Below are positions 9,370-18,209 of a stretch of DNA of 45,356 nucleotides, one piece after another. The stretch lies in NCBI GenBank assembly GCA_947259195.1, contig CAMYLC010000143.1:1-45356 (forward strand), written 5' to 3'. The first letter of the stretch is position 1; each line of letters opens with the position of its first letter. Both the position numbers and the translations under genes were made by a program. The notes under the pieces were generated by a model. The model did not search any database and had not been told where the DNA came from. It saw only the letters and a list, made by a program, of their open reading frames with translations. Origin of the DNA: Thermoanaerobaculia bacterium. GTDB lineage: Bacteria > Acidobacteriota > Thermoanaerobaculia > Multivoradales > JAHEKO01.

Positions 9370-9993
9370 ATGATGACGAATCCGCAGCCTTCACCAGCCA
9401 CCGTTTTCGTTGTTGACGATGATGAAGCTGTACGTGAGTCTCTGGCGTTGCTCCTTCGTTCCGTCGAGCTTGCGGCCGCGACCTTCAGCAGCGCCCACGA
9501 GTTTCTCGGCAGCTACGATCCTGCGGCGCCGGGCTGCCTAATCCTCGATGTCCGACTGCCCGGAATGAGCGGCCTGGAACTGCAGCAGAGGCTGGCCGAC
9601 GATGGTGCCGATCTGCCGATCGTCTTCATCACCGGCCATGGCGATGTACCCATGGCCGTTCGCGCCATGCGCAGCGGAGCCGTCGATTTCCTGCAGAAAC
9701 CGTTCAGTGACCAGGACCTTCTCGACCGAGTACAACAAGCACTCGCCGAGCAGTCGCAACGGCGCCAGCAGCGCGCATCGAAGGCCGTGATCGCGCAGCG
9801 GATTCGATCGCTGACGCCACGTGAGCACGAGGTCATGGAGCTCATCGTCGAGGGACACGCCAACAAGATCATCGCCAATCGACTCGGGACGAGCCAGCGG
9901 ACCGTCGAGGTCCACCGTGCCAGCGTCATGCGCAAGATGCAGGCCGACTCCGTGGCCCGGCTGGTGCACCTCGTCTTCGCAGCGGACACCTAA
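9370..9993 (+). CDS. FixJ-family response regulator (REC + LuxR HTH)
   Basis: Two-component regulator of 207 residues. The receiver domain (about 11-130) has the acidic pair D16/D17, phosphoacceptor D60 in LILDVRLPG, T88 in FITGHGD and the KPF lysine. A LuxR-type helix-turn-helix occupies about 145-203 (SLTPREHEVMELIVEGHANK, then RTVEVHR). It is divergent from the PAS histidine kinase with only 15-45 bases between starts, so the two are very likely partners that share a control region. Targets cannot be read from the sequence. The nearby maltodextrin operon is one candidate, on position only. Confidence 0.93.
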   Translation: MMTNPQPSPATVFVVDDDEAVRESLALLLRSVELAAATFSSAHEFLGSYDPAAPGCLILDVRLPGMSGLELQQRLADDGADLPIVFITGHGDVPMAVRAMRSGAVDFLQKPFSDQDLLDRVQQALAEQSQRRQQRASKAVIAQRIRSLTPREHEVMELIVEGHANKIIANRLGTSQRTVEVHRASVMRKMQADSVARLVHLVFAADT

Positions 9994-10134
9994 TCCGGAG
10001 TATTCATGAGCCGGGCCAAGACGCCTCAGCTCGATCTACGTATAAGTCCGTATTTACGTTTCTGGGCCTGACTCCGATACTAGACCGAGGTCGGGAGTGC
10101 CCGACCCGTTTTCGAGCACGCAGGCCTCTGCACA

Positions 10135-10551
10135 ATGAGGCAACGACTTCGAGTGTCTGCGCCAGGCCAGGAAAGGCCAACCGTCTACGTCATCGATGCG
10201 GACGCCGCCGTCCGAGACGGTTTGACGTCTCTGCTGCGACTACTGTCGCTGGAAGTAGAAACCTACGCGTCCGCCGAGAGCTTCCTGGCGCAAGCGAGCT
10301 TCGCTGCGCAAGCCTGCGTTGTCACAGAGCTTCAGCTGCCGGGACTCGGCGGTCTCGAACTGCAAGAGACGCTCAAGTCGCGCGGCGTGGACTTGCCGAT
10401 GATCGTTCTGGCGAGCCGTAGCGACGTCGCCACGGCGGTGCGGGCTCTGCGCTGCGGTGCGATCGACTTCATCGAAAAGCCGTTCGTCGACCGGGTGTTG
10501 ACAGAGCGCATCACCGAGGTCCTCGGCCTTGAGAAGAAGACTCGGATTTGA
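10135..10551 (+). CDS. Stand-alone degenerate receiver (pseudo-receiver) protein
   Basis: A receiver-only protein of 138 residues, clearly related to the FixJ-like regulator just upstream (shared GLELQ and DVxxAVRAxRxGAxDFxxKPF patterns). Key residues differ. The phosphoacceptor position is E65 (VTELQLPG), the second acid of the Mg pair is A22, and the switch Thr is A93; only K115 is kept. There is no output domain. By family knowledge it cannot be phosphorylated in the usual way. The Glu may mimic the phosphorylated state, or the protein may compete with or sequester the partner kinase or regulator; both are inference. Its last 41 bases overlap the end of the convergent GH13 gene. Confidence 0.82.
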   Translation: MRQRLRVSAPGQERPTVYVIDADAAVRDGLTSLLRLLSLEVETYASAESFLAQASFAAQACVVTELQLPGLGGLELQETLKSRGVDLPMIVLASRSDVATAVRALRCGAIDFIEKPFVDRVLTERITEVLGLEKKTRI

Positions 10552-13500
10552 GCTTCGTAAGTTGCTGCCGAAGTCGGTCGGTACGGTAGCCAGCCTTGCT
10601 GGCTGACCGCTCGATGGCGTCGACCGTTTTCTTCCAGGCAGCGGACTCGCTATCGACTTCCTGATCCGAAGTCGCCGCTCGAACCGACCAGGCCCAGGTC
10701 TCGAGCAACCGGCGCCAGCGCAACATCGTCTCCAGAGCCTCTCGATTCAAGTACTCGATGCCCTCGAAAGAGTGGATGTTGAGAGCGCGGCGTGCGCCCT
10801 GATCCGCGAGCAAGCCGTCGAATACGGTCGCGCCATCCGGAGCGTGCCGAGCCTGCCGGCCCCAGTCCAGCTCGAGACTGCAGGCGATCGCGGCCAGCAG
10901 AGGGCCCGACACTTCGGGCTCGACACCCGTTTCAGCCAGCGAGCGGGTGACTTCAGGTCGCAAGCTCCAATCCTCGAGCAGCGCTGGTGCCGCGAAGTCC
11001 TCACCCAGGGCATCTACCAGCACTTGGAGAACGGTCCAGACCAGGGCTGCCGAGGCCAGGTCGAGGGGCTCCTTGGGTGCTTTCGGGCCGCTCGTTGCGC
11101 GGCTCGATCGGCGGAGCGTCTGGAGTCGAAGACCGGCTTGGTCGAGAGTCTCCTGTTCCACGCTACCCGCGCCGATCCTCGCCGCCTCGATCGCCAGATC
11201 CCCGAGCGTCGATTGCATCGCCGACAAACGCTCCGATTGGGCCTTGGAGGGTGCCGTCTTCGAGCCGACGATCGAGTGGGCGTCGATCAGTGCAGGATGG
11301 ATTCGGCGCTGCCAACCATCGCGCAGCGGCTCGAGCTGCAGTCCGCGCCGCGCCTGCTCCAGGCTGTCGACACCGGTGCCGGCCAGCCGGTCAGCCAGTC
11401 GGGCGTAGAGGCCCTGCGGATCATCGCGGAGTGGTCGGAAATCGGCGAGCACCCGATAGTGGAACGCACCGAGGTCGATCGGCAAACCGCTGTCGACCAA
11501 CTCGTGGGAATCGATCAGAAACTCCAGCCCGCCGGTTAGGTCCCGGAAGCCGATGAAGGCACCCTGTGTTGCGTCGAGTCCGAGCGCCCCTGCCAGGCTC
11601 TGACGGAACTCGCCTGCGGGCACGCCCGCCGCTTGCATCGACATGGGAGCCGCGAGATGGACTCGACCATGCGCGTGCTGGTAACGATTGTTGAACAACA
11701 CCAGAACCTGATCATCCCCGAGACCGTTCGACAATGCGTAGACATCCTCGTTGACCCCGCCACCGTCGTCGATCACGTCATAGAGTCGAAAGTTGTCGAC
11801 ACCGGCAAACAGATGGCGTCGTTTCAGCAGCGGCACGATCTCCCGCTCGTGTCGCGCTATCAAGCCGGCATCGGCCTCTTCTCCCCAGTAGGCTCGTCGA
11901 TACTCCATGCCGTACTTCTCGGCGAAGCCCTCGAACTGCCCGTGGGCGAACATCGGCAAACCCGGCAGGGTTGCCATGAGGACGCAGACGCCGAAATAAC
12001 GGTCCTCCTTGCCGAACTGGTCCATCGCAGTCTGCTCGTCCGGGTTGCTCATGAAGTTGACGTAGCGCTGCAGGATCTGAGGATCGAACTCGAGCGTCTC
12101 TTTGAGCAGGCGTCGGTACTTGTCGTTCTCCTGATCGCGCAGCATGTTCATGAAGGCGCTGTTGTAGACCCGGTGCATACCCAGGGTGCGGACGAAGTAC
12201 CCCTCCATCAGCCAGAACGCCTCGGCCAGCAGGAGCGTGTCCGGCAGCTCGGCCGATACCCGATCGACCACCTCGCGCCAGAACTCCTCCGGCATCCGGT
12301 GAGTGAATGCCTCGCGGGTCATGCCGTGTTCCGCCCGTGAGGGAATTGCACCCGCCGTGCCGGGCTCGGGGAACCACAAACGTTGGTAGTGACGCTTGGT
12401 CAGGGTCATCGCCGCATCGAAGCGAATCACCGGAAAACGCCGGGCCACATCGAGGATGGTCTCCAGCACCGCTTCCCGAACTCTCGGGTTGAGGTAGTCG
12501 AGCTGTGCGGTGTCGTTCCACGGCATCGAGGTGCCGTCATTGCCGTGATAGATGAAGCGCGCCTCACCGGTTCGATGGTCGACTCGCTTGAAGACCACCG
12601 CAGCGTCCGAGCGATCGAAATAGTGATCCTCGAGGTAGATTCCGACCGACGGATCCGGCGAGAAATCGGGTCCGTCGAACGAGTAGGAGGGGAACGGGCA
12701 CTCGGCACCGCCCAGGAACCAGTCGGGGTGCTCGAGAACCCAATCCGAGTCGATGCCCATGTGGTTGGGCACCATGTCGGCGGCCAGACGAACGCCGTGG
12801 TCCCAGGCCTTCTTCTCGAGCCGCTGCAGCGCCGCCTCGCCACCGAGCTCGTCTGCGATCTTGTAGCGCCGTAGGGAATAGGCCGACGCCACGGCCTCGG
12901 GATTGCCGCACATCTGCTTGACACGCTGGGATGCGATGCTGCGCTCCCAGACACCGATCAGCCAGAGCCCGGAGATCCCTCTCGCCGCGATGCCGGCCAG
13001 CTCCGCGTCGGGAATCTCGTCGAGATGCCGCATCGGGATCCCATAGCGCCTCGAGAGTTGGTCCAGCCAGACGTAGACGTTCTTCGCCAGCAGGACGAGA
13101 CTCGGCATCCAGTTGCGGTCGCTGCTGTAGCGAACCTGGTCGTCGTCACCGAAGGACAGGGCCGGAGCCTCCGCCGGTCCGGGGCCGCCGGCGAATCTGG
13201 GCGCCAGCTCTTCGGCGAACAGGTCGAGACCCGCCTGCAGCTCGCTTCTGTAGTCGTCCAGCAGGTCGCCCCACCGGCGGAGGAGAAACTGCAGTTGACC
13301 GAGAAGGGAATCGGGGGATGCACGCTGGGGTCCCAGCAGCAGGTCCAGCAGGCGCTCACCACCTGCCGTTCCCGGTAGCTCTTCGGCTTCCAATAGCCCC
13401 GTCAGGGACTCCACTGCCTGCTGGAACTGGGGACGCTCCAGGAGGGGGCTCTCGTGGAGCACCCGGGTGATCGACCGGGCCGCTGGATTGTTATGCAGGA

Positions 13501-13897
13501 TCCAGAGAATCAGCAGCTCGAGGACAGCTTCGTCGCTCGAGATCGGAGAGCTACCGAGATACTCCTCGTTGAACTCCTTCAGCGTCTCGTCGAGAGATGC
13601 TTGGCCGAGCGTAGCAGCGAGTCCTTCCCGAGCGTGACGGATCAGAGACGGGTCTCTGGTCTGTAGATAATGTCTCGCGATGCGCTGCAGGGCTTCTTCG
13701 ATCAGGTCCAGCGCCCGCATGGCACCGCCGCTGACTCCGGCATGCTCGCGCTCGGATTCTGCCAGTGCCTCGTTGACACGCCAGGAGAGGAGTCTCGCGG
13801 CGCGCACATCGGGGAGTCGAACCTTGCCGGGGACGAACCACGACTCCTGCTCGAGGTCGAGACGCGGACGCACCTGCTTCGAGATCTGAAGAGCCAT
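10511..13897 (-). CDS. Very large cytoplasmic GH13-like glycosidase/transferase
   Basis: A protein of 1128 residues without a signal peptide. Residues 1-300 are mostly helical and unlike usual GH13 N-domains. The TIM-barrel part runs from about 305 to 720, with region I ADMVPNHMG (373-381), nucleophile D494 in VIRFDAAM, acid/base E559 in LLLAEAFW and third acid D620 in FMSNPDEQ. The region IV His that normally precedes the last Asp is Pro here. About 400 further helical residues follow, after a beta-rich stretch (VYALSNGLGDDQVLVLFNN). It sits 36 bases downstream of glucokinase in a three-gene unit, so it likely acts on imported maltodextrin or glycogen. Reaction type (hydrolysis, transfer or phosphorolysis) is not determinable. 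It ends 41 bases inside the convergent pseudo-receiver gene. Confidence 0.85.
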   Translation of the reverse strand: MALQISKQVRPRLDLEQESWFVPGKVRLPDVRAARLLSWRVNEALAESEREHAGVSGGAMRALDLIEEALQRIARHYLQTRDPSLIRHAREGLAATLGQASLDETLKEFNEEYLGSSPISSDEAVLELLILWILHNNPAARSITRVLHESPLLERPQFQQAVESLTGLLEAEELPGTAGGERLLDLLLGPQRASPDSLLGQLQFLLRRWGDLLDDYRSELQAGLDLFAEELAPRFAGGPGPAEAPALSFGDDDQVRYSSDRNWMPSLVLLAKNVYVWLDQLSRRYGIPMRHLDEIPDAELAGIAARGISGLWLIGVWERSIASQRVKQMCGNPEAVASAYSLRRYKIADELGGEAALQRLEKKAWDHGVRLAADMVPNHMGIDSDWVLEHPDWFLGGAECPFPSYSFDGPDFSPDPSVGIYLEDHYFDRSDAAVVFKRVDHRTGEARFIYHGNDGTSMPWNDTAQLDYLNPRVREAVLETILDVARRFPVIRFDAAMTLTKRHYQRLWFPEPGTAGAIPSRAEHGMTREAFTHRMPEEFWREVVDRVSAELPDTLLLAEAFWLMEGYFVRTLGMHRVYNSAFMNMLRDQENDKYRRLLKETLEFDPQILQRYVNFMSNPDEQTAMDQFGKEDRYFGVCVLMATLPGLPMFAHGQFEGFAEKYGMEYRRAYWGEEADAGLIARHEREIVPLLKRRHLFAGVDNFRLYDVIDDGGGVNEDVYALSNGLGDDQVLVLFNNRYQHAHGRVHLAAPMSMQAAGVPAGEFRQSLAGALGLDATQGAFIGFRDLTGGLEFLIDSHELVDSGLPIDLGAFHYRVLADFRPLRDDPQGLYARLADRLAGTGVDSLEQARRGLQLEPLRDGWQRRIHPALIDAHSIVGSKTAPSKAQSERLSAMQSTLGDLAIEAARIGAGSVEQETLDQAGLRLQTLRRSSRATSGPKAPKEPLDLASAALVWTVLQVLVDALGEDFAAPALLEDWSLRPEVTRSLAETGVEPEVSGPLLAAIACSLELDWGRQARHAPDGATVFDGLLADQGARRALNIHSFEGIEYLNREALETMLRWRRLLETWAWSVRAATSDQEVDSESAAWKKTVDAIERSASKAGYRTDRLRQQLTKLKSESSSQGRGPR

Positions 13898-13933
13898 GCT
13901 GGAAAGCCTATCTGATTCGATCCCGGTGATGGC

Positions 13934-14899
13934 TCATCGCTCGAGCTCCAGAACCTGCGCTGCCCCGATCAGCGCCGCCGTGCGGTGCACGATCAGGTCG
14001 ACAGGGATCGGCTCGAGGTAGTCTCGGAAGCGACCCTTGGCCAGGAACCTCCGGCGAAAAAGAGCTTCGTCGAAGACCGCTCCCATTTTCGGCAGGATGC
14101 CACCGGCCAGAAAGACGCCACCTCTGGCGCCCAGCGTCAGGGCGAGGTCGCCGGCCACTGCACCCAACCAGCCCGAGAAGAGTCTTGTCGCCTCCGCCTC
14201 CAGGGAGTCGGCGCTGGCGCGTGCCCGGTGCTCCACATCCCGTGGCCTCGACTCCAAGGGTTCGACCCCCGACAGCTCGCAGAGGGCCTGATAGAGGTTG
14301 ACCAGTCCCGGGCCGGACAGCACCCGCTCCGCTGAAGCGCGGCCGAACCGCTGCTGCAGGATCTGCACCACCTGCCACTCGCGTTCGTTCGTCGCCGCCA
14401 GATCGCGGTGTCCACCCTCAGTGCTGATGGGCCACCACTTCCCCTGCGCCGGCACCAGTCCCGAGACCCCGAGGCCGGTGCCCGGTCCCAGCACGGCCAG
14501 AGGGGCGCCGACCTGCCGCTCTCCTTCCTTGACCCGCCGCAGCTCCTCCGGCTCGAGGATCGGCAACGACAAGGCCAGGGCCGCGAAGTCATTGACGACG
14601 CGCAACGTAGAGAGCTCGAGTTGCCGACGGGTCTCCTCGATCGAGAAGTCCCAGATGTGATTCGTCATCTCCACCCGGTCGCCGGTGACGGGCGAGGCGA
14701 TTGCGAAGACCCCTTTGTCTGGGCGCTGAGAGCTGTCCAGCCCATTCAGGTACTCCTCGGCCGCCGCGGCAGGCGAGGAGTAGTCGGCACAGTAGAGAGT
14801 GCTCTGCCGCCGGACGCCTTGCTCTGCATCGGCGAGTCCGAAGCGGATATGGGTACCCCCTATATCTGCCACGAGTATCCGTTCAGTCAGGTTGCCCAT
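13934..14899 (-). CDS. glk: Glucokinase
   Basis: ATP-dependent glucokinase of the bacterial Glk family, 321 residues, the normal length. The N-terminal phosphate motif ILVADIGGTHIRFGLAD and the motif VLGPGTGLGVSG are both clear. The glucose-contact segment STEGGHRDLAA is also typical, and the tail has GGVFLAGGILPKMG. It phosphorylates glucose released from maltodextrins, feeding glycolysis. It lies between the P-loop-like gene, whose end it overlaps by 13 bases, and the large GH13 gene, which links glucan breakdown to glucose capture. Cytoplasmic. Confidence 0.95.
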   Translation of the reverse strand: MGNLTERILVADIGGTHIRFGLADAEQGVRRQSTLYCADYSSPAAAAEEYLNGLDSSQRPDKGVFAIASPVTGDRVEMTNHIWDFSIEETRRQLELSTLRVVNDFAALALSLPILEPEELRRVKEGERQVGAPLAVLGPGTGLGVSGLVPAQGKWWPISTEGGHRDLAATNEREWQVVQILQQRFGRASAERVLSGPGLVNLYQALCELSGVEPLESRPRDVEHRARASADSLEAEATRLFSGWLGAVAGDLALTLGARGGVFLAGGILPKMGAVFDEALFRRRFLAKGRFRDYLEPIPVDLIVHRTAALIGAAQVLELER

Positions 14900-15516
14900 A
14901 AGCCTCCGGTCTCTGACATCCAGGATTCGATCTCACCCGTGATGCGAGGTATCTCACCATCCGATACGTCGACGATTCGACGCGGTAGGAGAGAGCTCTC
15001 GGACAGCTCGAGCAGTCTCTCTTGCTGGCGCACGAACTTCTCGAGGTCGTCGTACTGCGACGGCTTGCCCGAGACCCTGAGTCGCTCCTCCCGCGCCTCG
15101 GCAAAGGACTCTGCCGAGCGCACGCAGATCACGAGATGAAACCCGACGGCCGCTAGTCGCTCTTCGAGCCATTCGAAGTCGTAGTCGATGCCTTGCTCGG
15201 CGAGTTGGTAGAGGCGGGTCGAGAGGTGGAAGCGGTCGACGATCCACGAGTAGTAGCGCAGCAACTCGAACAACCGCATCCAGGTGGCGAAGGTCTCCAT
15301 CGCCTGTTTCCTTTCCTCAGGAAGGAAGTTGATCAGACCCCGACCCCAGGGCACGTTGGTGAAGCCGCACCACTCGGCCGAGACGATCGGAGAGTGGTAG
15401 CGATAGGCGCGGGGACCGACGAACCCCGGGCTCTCGTTGAGCGCGAAGGCGATCTCGGTCTTCAGCGTCAGCCGCGTCCCCTCGAGGATGACCTTGGGAC
15501 AGAGCTTGCCGGCCAT
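14887..15516 (-). CDS. Thymidylate-kinase-like P-loop protein with degenerate Walker A
   Basis: A protein of about 209 residues that I recognise only at fold level. The N-terminus VILEGTRLTLKTEIAFALN occupies the P-loop position of thymidylate or deoxynucleoside kinases, but the glycine-rich loop is replaced (GTRLTLKT); only the Lys-Thr pair remains. YYSWIVDRFHLSTRLYQ resembles the DRxxxS motif of that family, and the C-terminal third contains a basic, lid-like EAREERLR segment. It overlaps glk by 13 bases and is the first gene of the glk/GH13 unit. It may be a kinase with a changed loop or a non-catalytic relative. The start is ATG 15516; a GTG directly before it is also possible. Confidence 0.7.
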   Translation of the reverse strand: MAGKLCPKVILEGTRLTLKTEIAFALNESPGFVGPRAYRYHSPIVSAEWCGFTNVPWGRGLINFLPEERKQAMETFATWMRLFELLRYYSWIVDRFHLSTRLYQLAEQGIDYDFEWLEERLAAVGFHLVICVRSAESFAEAREERLRVSGKPSQYDDLEKFVRQQERLLELSESSLLPRRIVDVSDGEIPRITGEIESWMSETGGLWAT

Positions 15517-15622
15517 CACCTAGCGAGTGTAGCGGAATGCCCGCCGAAAGTGGCCTGCATCCACCCTCCTGTCGACTGGTCACTTGATCCTCGCGCCCGG
15601 GACCGATACGTTGGACGCGACC

Positions 15623-17332
15623 ATGCCGCAGATCGACACTTGCCGTCGGCTCGTGGCTGTTGCGATTGCCGCCTCTCTGGCGCTCAGCTGTGGCGGCAGG
15701 GCTCCGTCAGCACCGGAACAGCTTGCCGTGTCCCCGGCCCGGCCGCCGGCGCCCGAGGCGGTCGACATGGGGCAGCCCTGGTGGCGCTCGGTGGTCTTCT
15801 ACGAGATCTTCGTCCGCTCGTTCTCGGACTCGGCCGCGGGTACCCATGCCGATGACGGGATCGGCGATCTTCAGGGTCTGATCGAGCACCTCGACTATCT
15901 CAACGACGGCCATCCCGAGACGGATGCAGATCTCGAGGTCGGCGGCATCTGGCTCATGCCTGTGATGCAGTCGCCGAGCTACCATGGCTACGACGTCACC
16001 GACTACCGCACGATCGAGAAGGACTATGGTACCAACGCAGACTTTAGACGCCTCGTCAACGAAGCGCATCGACGGGGCATCCGCGTCATCGTCGACCTGG
16101 TGCTGAATCACACCTCGAGCGATCATCCCTGGTTTCGTGACGCCTGGAGGAAACGGTCGCCCTATCACGACTGGTACATCTGGTCCTACGAGCCGCAGGA
16201 CTTTCTCGGTCCCTGGAGTCAGCCGGTGTGGCATCGGGCGCTCTGGTGGCAGCGTGGCTGGCGGCATTTCAACCACCTGAGCTATTACGGGATCTTCTGG
16301 TCCGGCATGCCCGACCTCGACTACCGCAACCCAGAGGTCACCGGCGCCATGCAGGAGGTCAGCCGCTTCTGGATCGAGGAGATGGGTGCCGACGGCTTTC
16401 GGCTCGACGCGATACGGCACCTGATCGAGGACGGCGCCGTGCAGGAGGACACCCCCGAGACACACGACTGGCTGCGCGGGTATCAGAGGTTCCTGAAAAC
16501 GGATCACCCGGAAGTCATGACCGTCGGCGAAGTCTGGGCAGAGACTGCCGTGGTCGCCAGCTACGGCCCCGACGAGCTCGATCTGACGTTCCAGTTCGCT
16601 CTGGCGCGGGAGATCCCCGGGGCCGTCAATTCCGCAAGTGCGGCGGCTCTGAAGGCCGAGGCGTCGGAGGTCTGGGAGACCTTCCCCGATGGCCGCGCCG
16701 CGACGTTCTTGAGCAACCACGACCAGATTAGAGTCATGTCGGTGCTCGACGGTCGGGTCGACAGGGCCAAGCTGGCCGCGACCCTGCTGCTCACGAGTCC
16801 CGGTGTGCCGTTTCTCTACTACGGCGAAGAGATCGGCGTCGAAGGCACCAAACCCGATCCGAGCCTGAGAAAACCGATGCCGTGGTCCTCTGAGAAGCAT
16901 GGTGGGTTCTCCTCCAAGAAGCCCTGGCAGGATCTTCCTCTCGAGGCGAGCCGAGTCAACGTGAATCTGCAGAATGACGACCGTGACTCACTGCTCTGGC
17001 ACTATCGCCATTTGATCCGCCTTCGAAACCGCCATCCAGCATTGCGAGTCGGTGATTTCTCGCCTGTGGAGACCGGCGACGATCACATCTACGCCTTCGA
17101 GCGCCGCACCGACGAGGAGAGGATTCTCGTCGTGGTCAATCTCAGCGAAAAAGAGATTCGTGAGTACGATCTCCTGATGGCCCCGGACGGGCTCGAGCTT
17201 GAGGTGTCGCCCGAGGAGCTTCTCGCCGGCGGGACGGCAGCGCCTCTCGATTCGAGTGCCTATCGGCCCCTGGCCGCGCTCGAGCCGATGACCGCCTACC
17301 TGTTCTGCTGGACCTCGAACGATGGCTCCTAG
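15623..17332 (+). CDS. Secreted alpha-amylase family lipoprotein (GH13)
   Basis: A GH13 enzyme of 569 residues. ATG 15623 is preferred because it opens a signal peptide whose SLALSCGG segment fits a lipoprotein cleavage site at C23 (position -3 is Ala rather than Leu, so anchoring is likely but not certain). Catalytic motifs are intact: DLVLNH at 158-163, nucleophile D262 in GFRLDAIRH, acid/base E303 in VGEVW, and third acid D367 in LSNHDQ. A C-terminal beta domain starts near residue 480. It should cut starch-like glucans at the cell surface. It is divergent from the glk unit across about 100 bases, which probably hold both promoters. This is the second exported amylase in the window. Confidence 0.92.
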   Translation: MPQIDTCRRLVAVAIAASLALSCGGRAPSAPEQLAVSPARPPAPEAVDMGQPWWRSVVFYEIFVRSFSDSAAGTHADDGIGDLQGLIEHLDYLNDGHPETDADLEVGGIWLMPVMQSPSYHGYDVTDYRTIEKDYGTNADFRRLVNEAHRRGIRVIVDLVLNHTSSDHPWFRDAWRKRSPYHDWYIWSYEPQDFLGPWSQPVWHRALWWQRGWRHFNHLSYYGIFWSGMPDLDYRNPEVTGAMQEVSRFWIEEMGADGFRLDAIRHLIEDGAVQEDTPETHDWLRGYQRFLKTDHPEVMTVGEVWAETAVVASYGPDELDLTFQFALAREIPGAVNSASAAALKAEASEVWETFPDGRAATFLSNHDQIRVMSVLDGRVDRAKLAATLLLTSPGVPFLYYGEEIGVEGTKPDPSLRKPMPWSSEKHGGFSSKKPWQDLPLEASRVNVNLQNDDRDSLLWHYRHLIRLRNRHPALRVGDFSPVETGDDHIYAFERRTDEERILVVVNLSEKEIREYDLLMAPDGLELEVSPEELLAGGTAAPLDSSAYRPLAALEPMTAYLFCWTSNDGS

Positions 17333-17344
17333 ACGAAGATCAGC

Positions 17345-17824
17345 ATGTCTCTGGCCGAGCGCATCGAATTGAAGCACCTGCACCCGGCCTCCTTGCCTCG
17401 GGAGATGCGTTGGCGGAGCATCGCCTACGCCTCCTTCTTCTGCTGCGGTCTGATCCTGCTAGGTGCCGTCGTGCTGAACTGGATCCCGACGCACACTTGG
17501 GCCTACTCCGCATTGGCTTGGCTGTATCGCCGGCCGATCCTGCTCGTCTTCACGCTCGCGGCAGTCCTCGGTGCCGCGTTTTCGCTGGTTGCCTGGCGGG
17601 AGGGGCGGCTGATCGTGCTGTCGCTGGCGACGCTGCTCACCGCTTGGATACCCTGGCTCGTGATGCGCTGGCCGGCCATCCCCGATCGCCTCGTCGTCGG
17701 CTACTTCTCCGCCTACATCGCTCTCGCTGTCGCTCTTCCACTCTGGTGGATGTTCGTCGATCGACGGCGACTGCTACGCCGCTATCCGCCGTATCGCGAC
17801 CGAGGCTGGCTCGATTCGGGCTAG
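17345..17824 (+). CDS. Small multi-span membrane protein of unknown function
   Basis: A protein of 159 residues that I do not recognise. It has about four hydrophobic spans (near 26-46, 60-82, 88-107 and 117-137) and a strongly basic, Arg/Tyr-rich cytoplasmic tail containing DRRRLLRRYPPYRDRGW. The start lies 12 bases after the amylase stop, so it is probably co-transcribed with that gene. The first ATG has no obvious strong ribosome site, and reinitiation after the amylase is possible. No catalytic motif is visible. Confidence 0.7.
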   Translation: MSLAERIELKHLHPASLPREMRWRSIAYASFFCCGLILLGAVVLNWIPTHTWAYSALAWLYRRPILLVFTLAAVLGAAFSLVAWREGRLIVLSLATLLTAWIPWLVMRWPAIPDRLVVGYFSAYIALAVALPLWWMFVDRRRLLRRYPPYRDRGWLDSG

Positions 17825-17995
17825 CGGGTCAGAGCACTCCGGTCGGAGCAGAATCTGGTCGGCGGAATCGGTGCAGGGAGGATTGCCGCAAGGGGTGCAG
17901 CCGCGGTTCTGGCCGCCACCTGGGCCGGATTCCGTGACTTCTTCAGGCAGCTCACCGATTCTGATTTCGCGCAGGAGGTAGTCTCGCCCTGGGAA

Positions 17996-18035
17996 GAGGT
18001 GCCAGCCGAATCTGTAGCCCTGACGATCGCGCGGA
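17996..18035 (+). repeat. Imperfect 40-base direct repeat, copy 1
   Basis: This stretch starts GAGGTGCCAGCCGAATCTG and recurs at 18210-18249 in the same orientation with 34 of 40 bases identical by eye. The first 19 bases match exactly. The two copies are 214 bases apart and bracket the hairpin at 18092-18145. Neither lies in a recognisable gene. Confidence 0.85.
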
Positions 18036-18091
18036 AAGGCGGTGGCCATTGCTCCAGAAGCGTGACCGAATCAACTCATGAAGGTTCGTCG

Positions 18092-18145
18092 GGGTCCCCC
18101 AGGGGGCTTTCATTCCGTCCGCTGCAAGAACCCCCTGGAGGACCC
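18092..18145. repeat. GC-rich inverted repeat / stem-loop
   Basis: Arms at 18092-18111 (starting GGGTCCCCCAGGGGG) and 18126-18145 (ending CCCCCTGGAGGACCC) pair at 16 of 20 positions, with G-U pairs possible at some mismatches. The loop is 14 bases. No T-run follows on either strand, so it does not look like a standard terminator. Each arm is itself nearly self-complementary around CCCCCAGGGGG. Confidence 0.7.
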
Positions 18146-18209
18146 TCGCCAAACCTCTGAGACCAGTGGAGCCAGAACGCGGCCAGAGGTTGAAGCGCCC
18201 TCACCCACC

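Noticed and set aside
15707..16900. 397-codon minus-strand frame opposite the lipoprotein amylase
   Set aside because: The opposite strand carries an intact GH13 enzyme; this frame has no recognisable motif.
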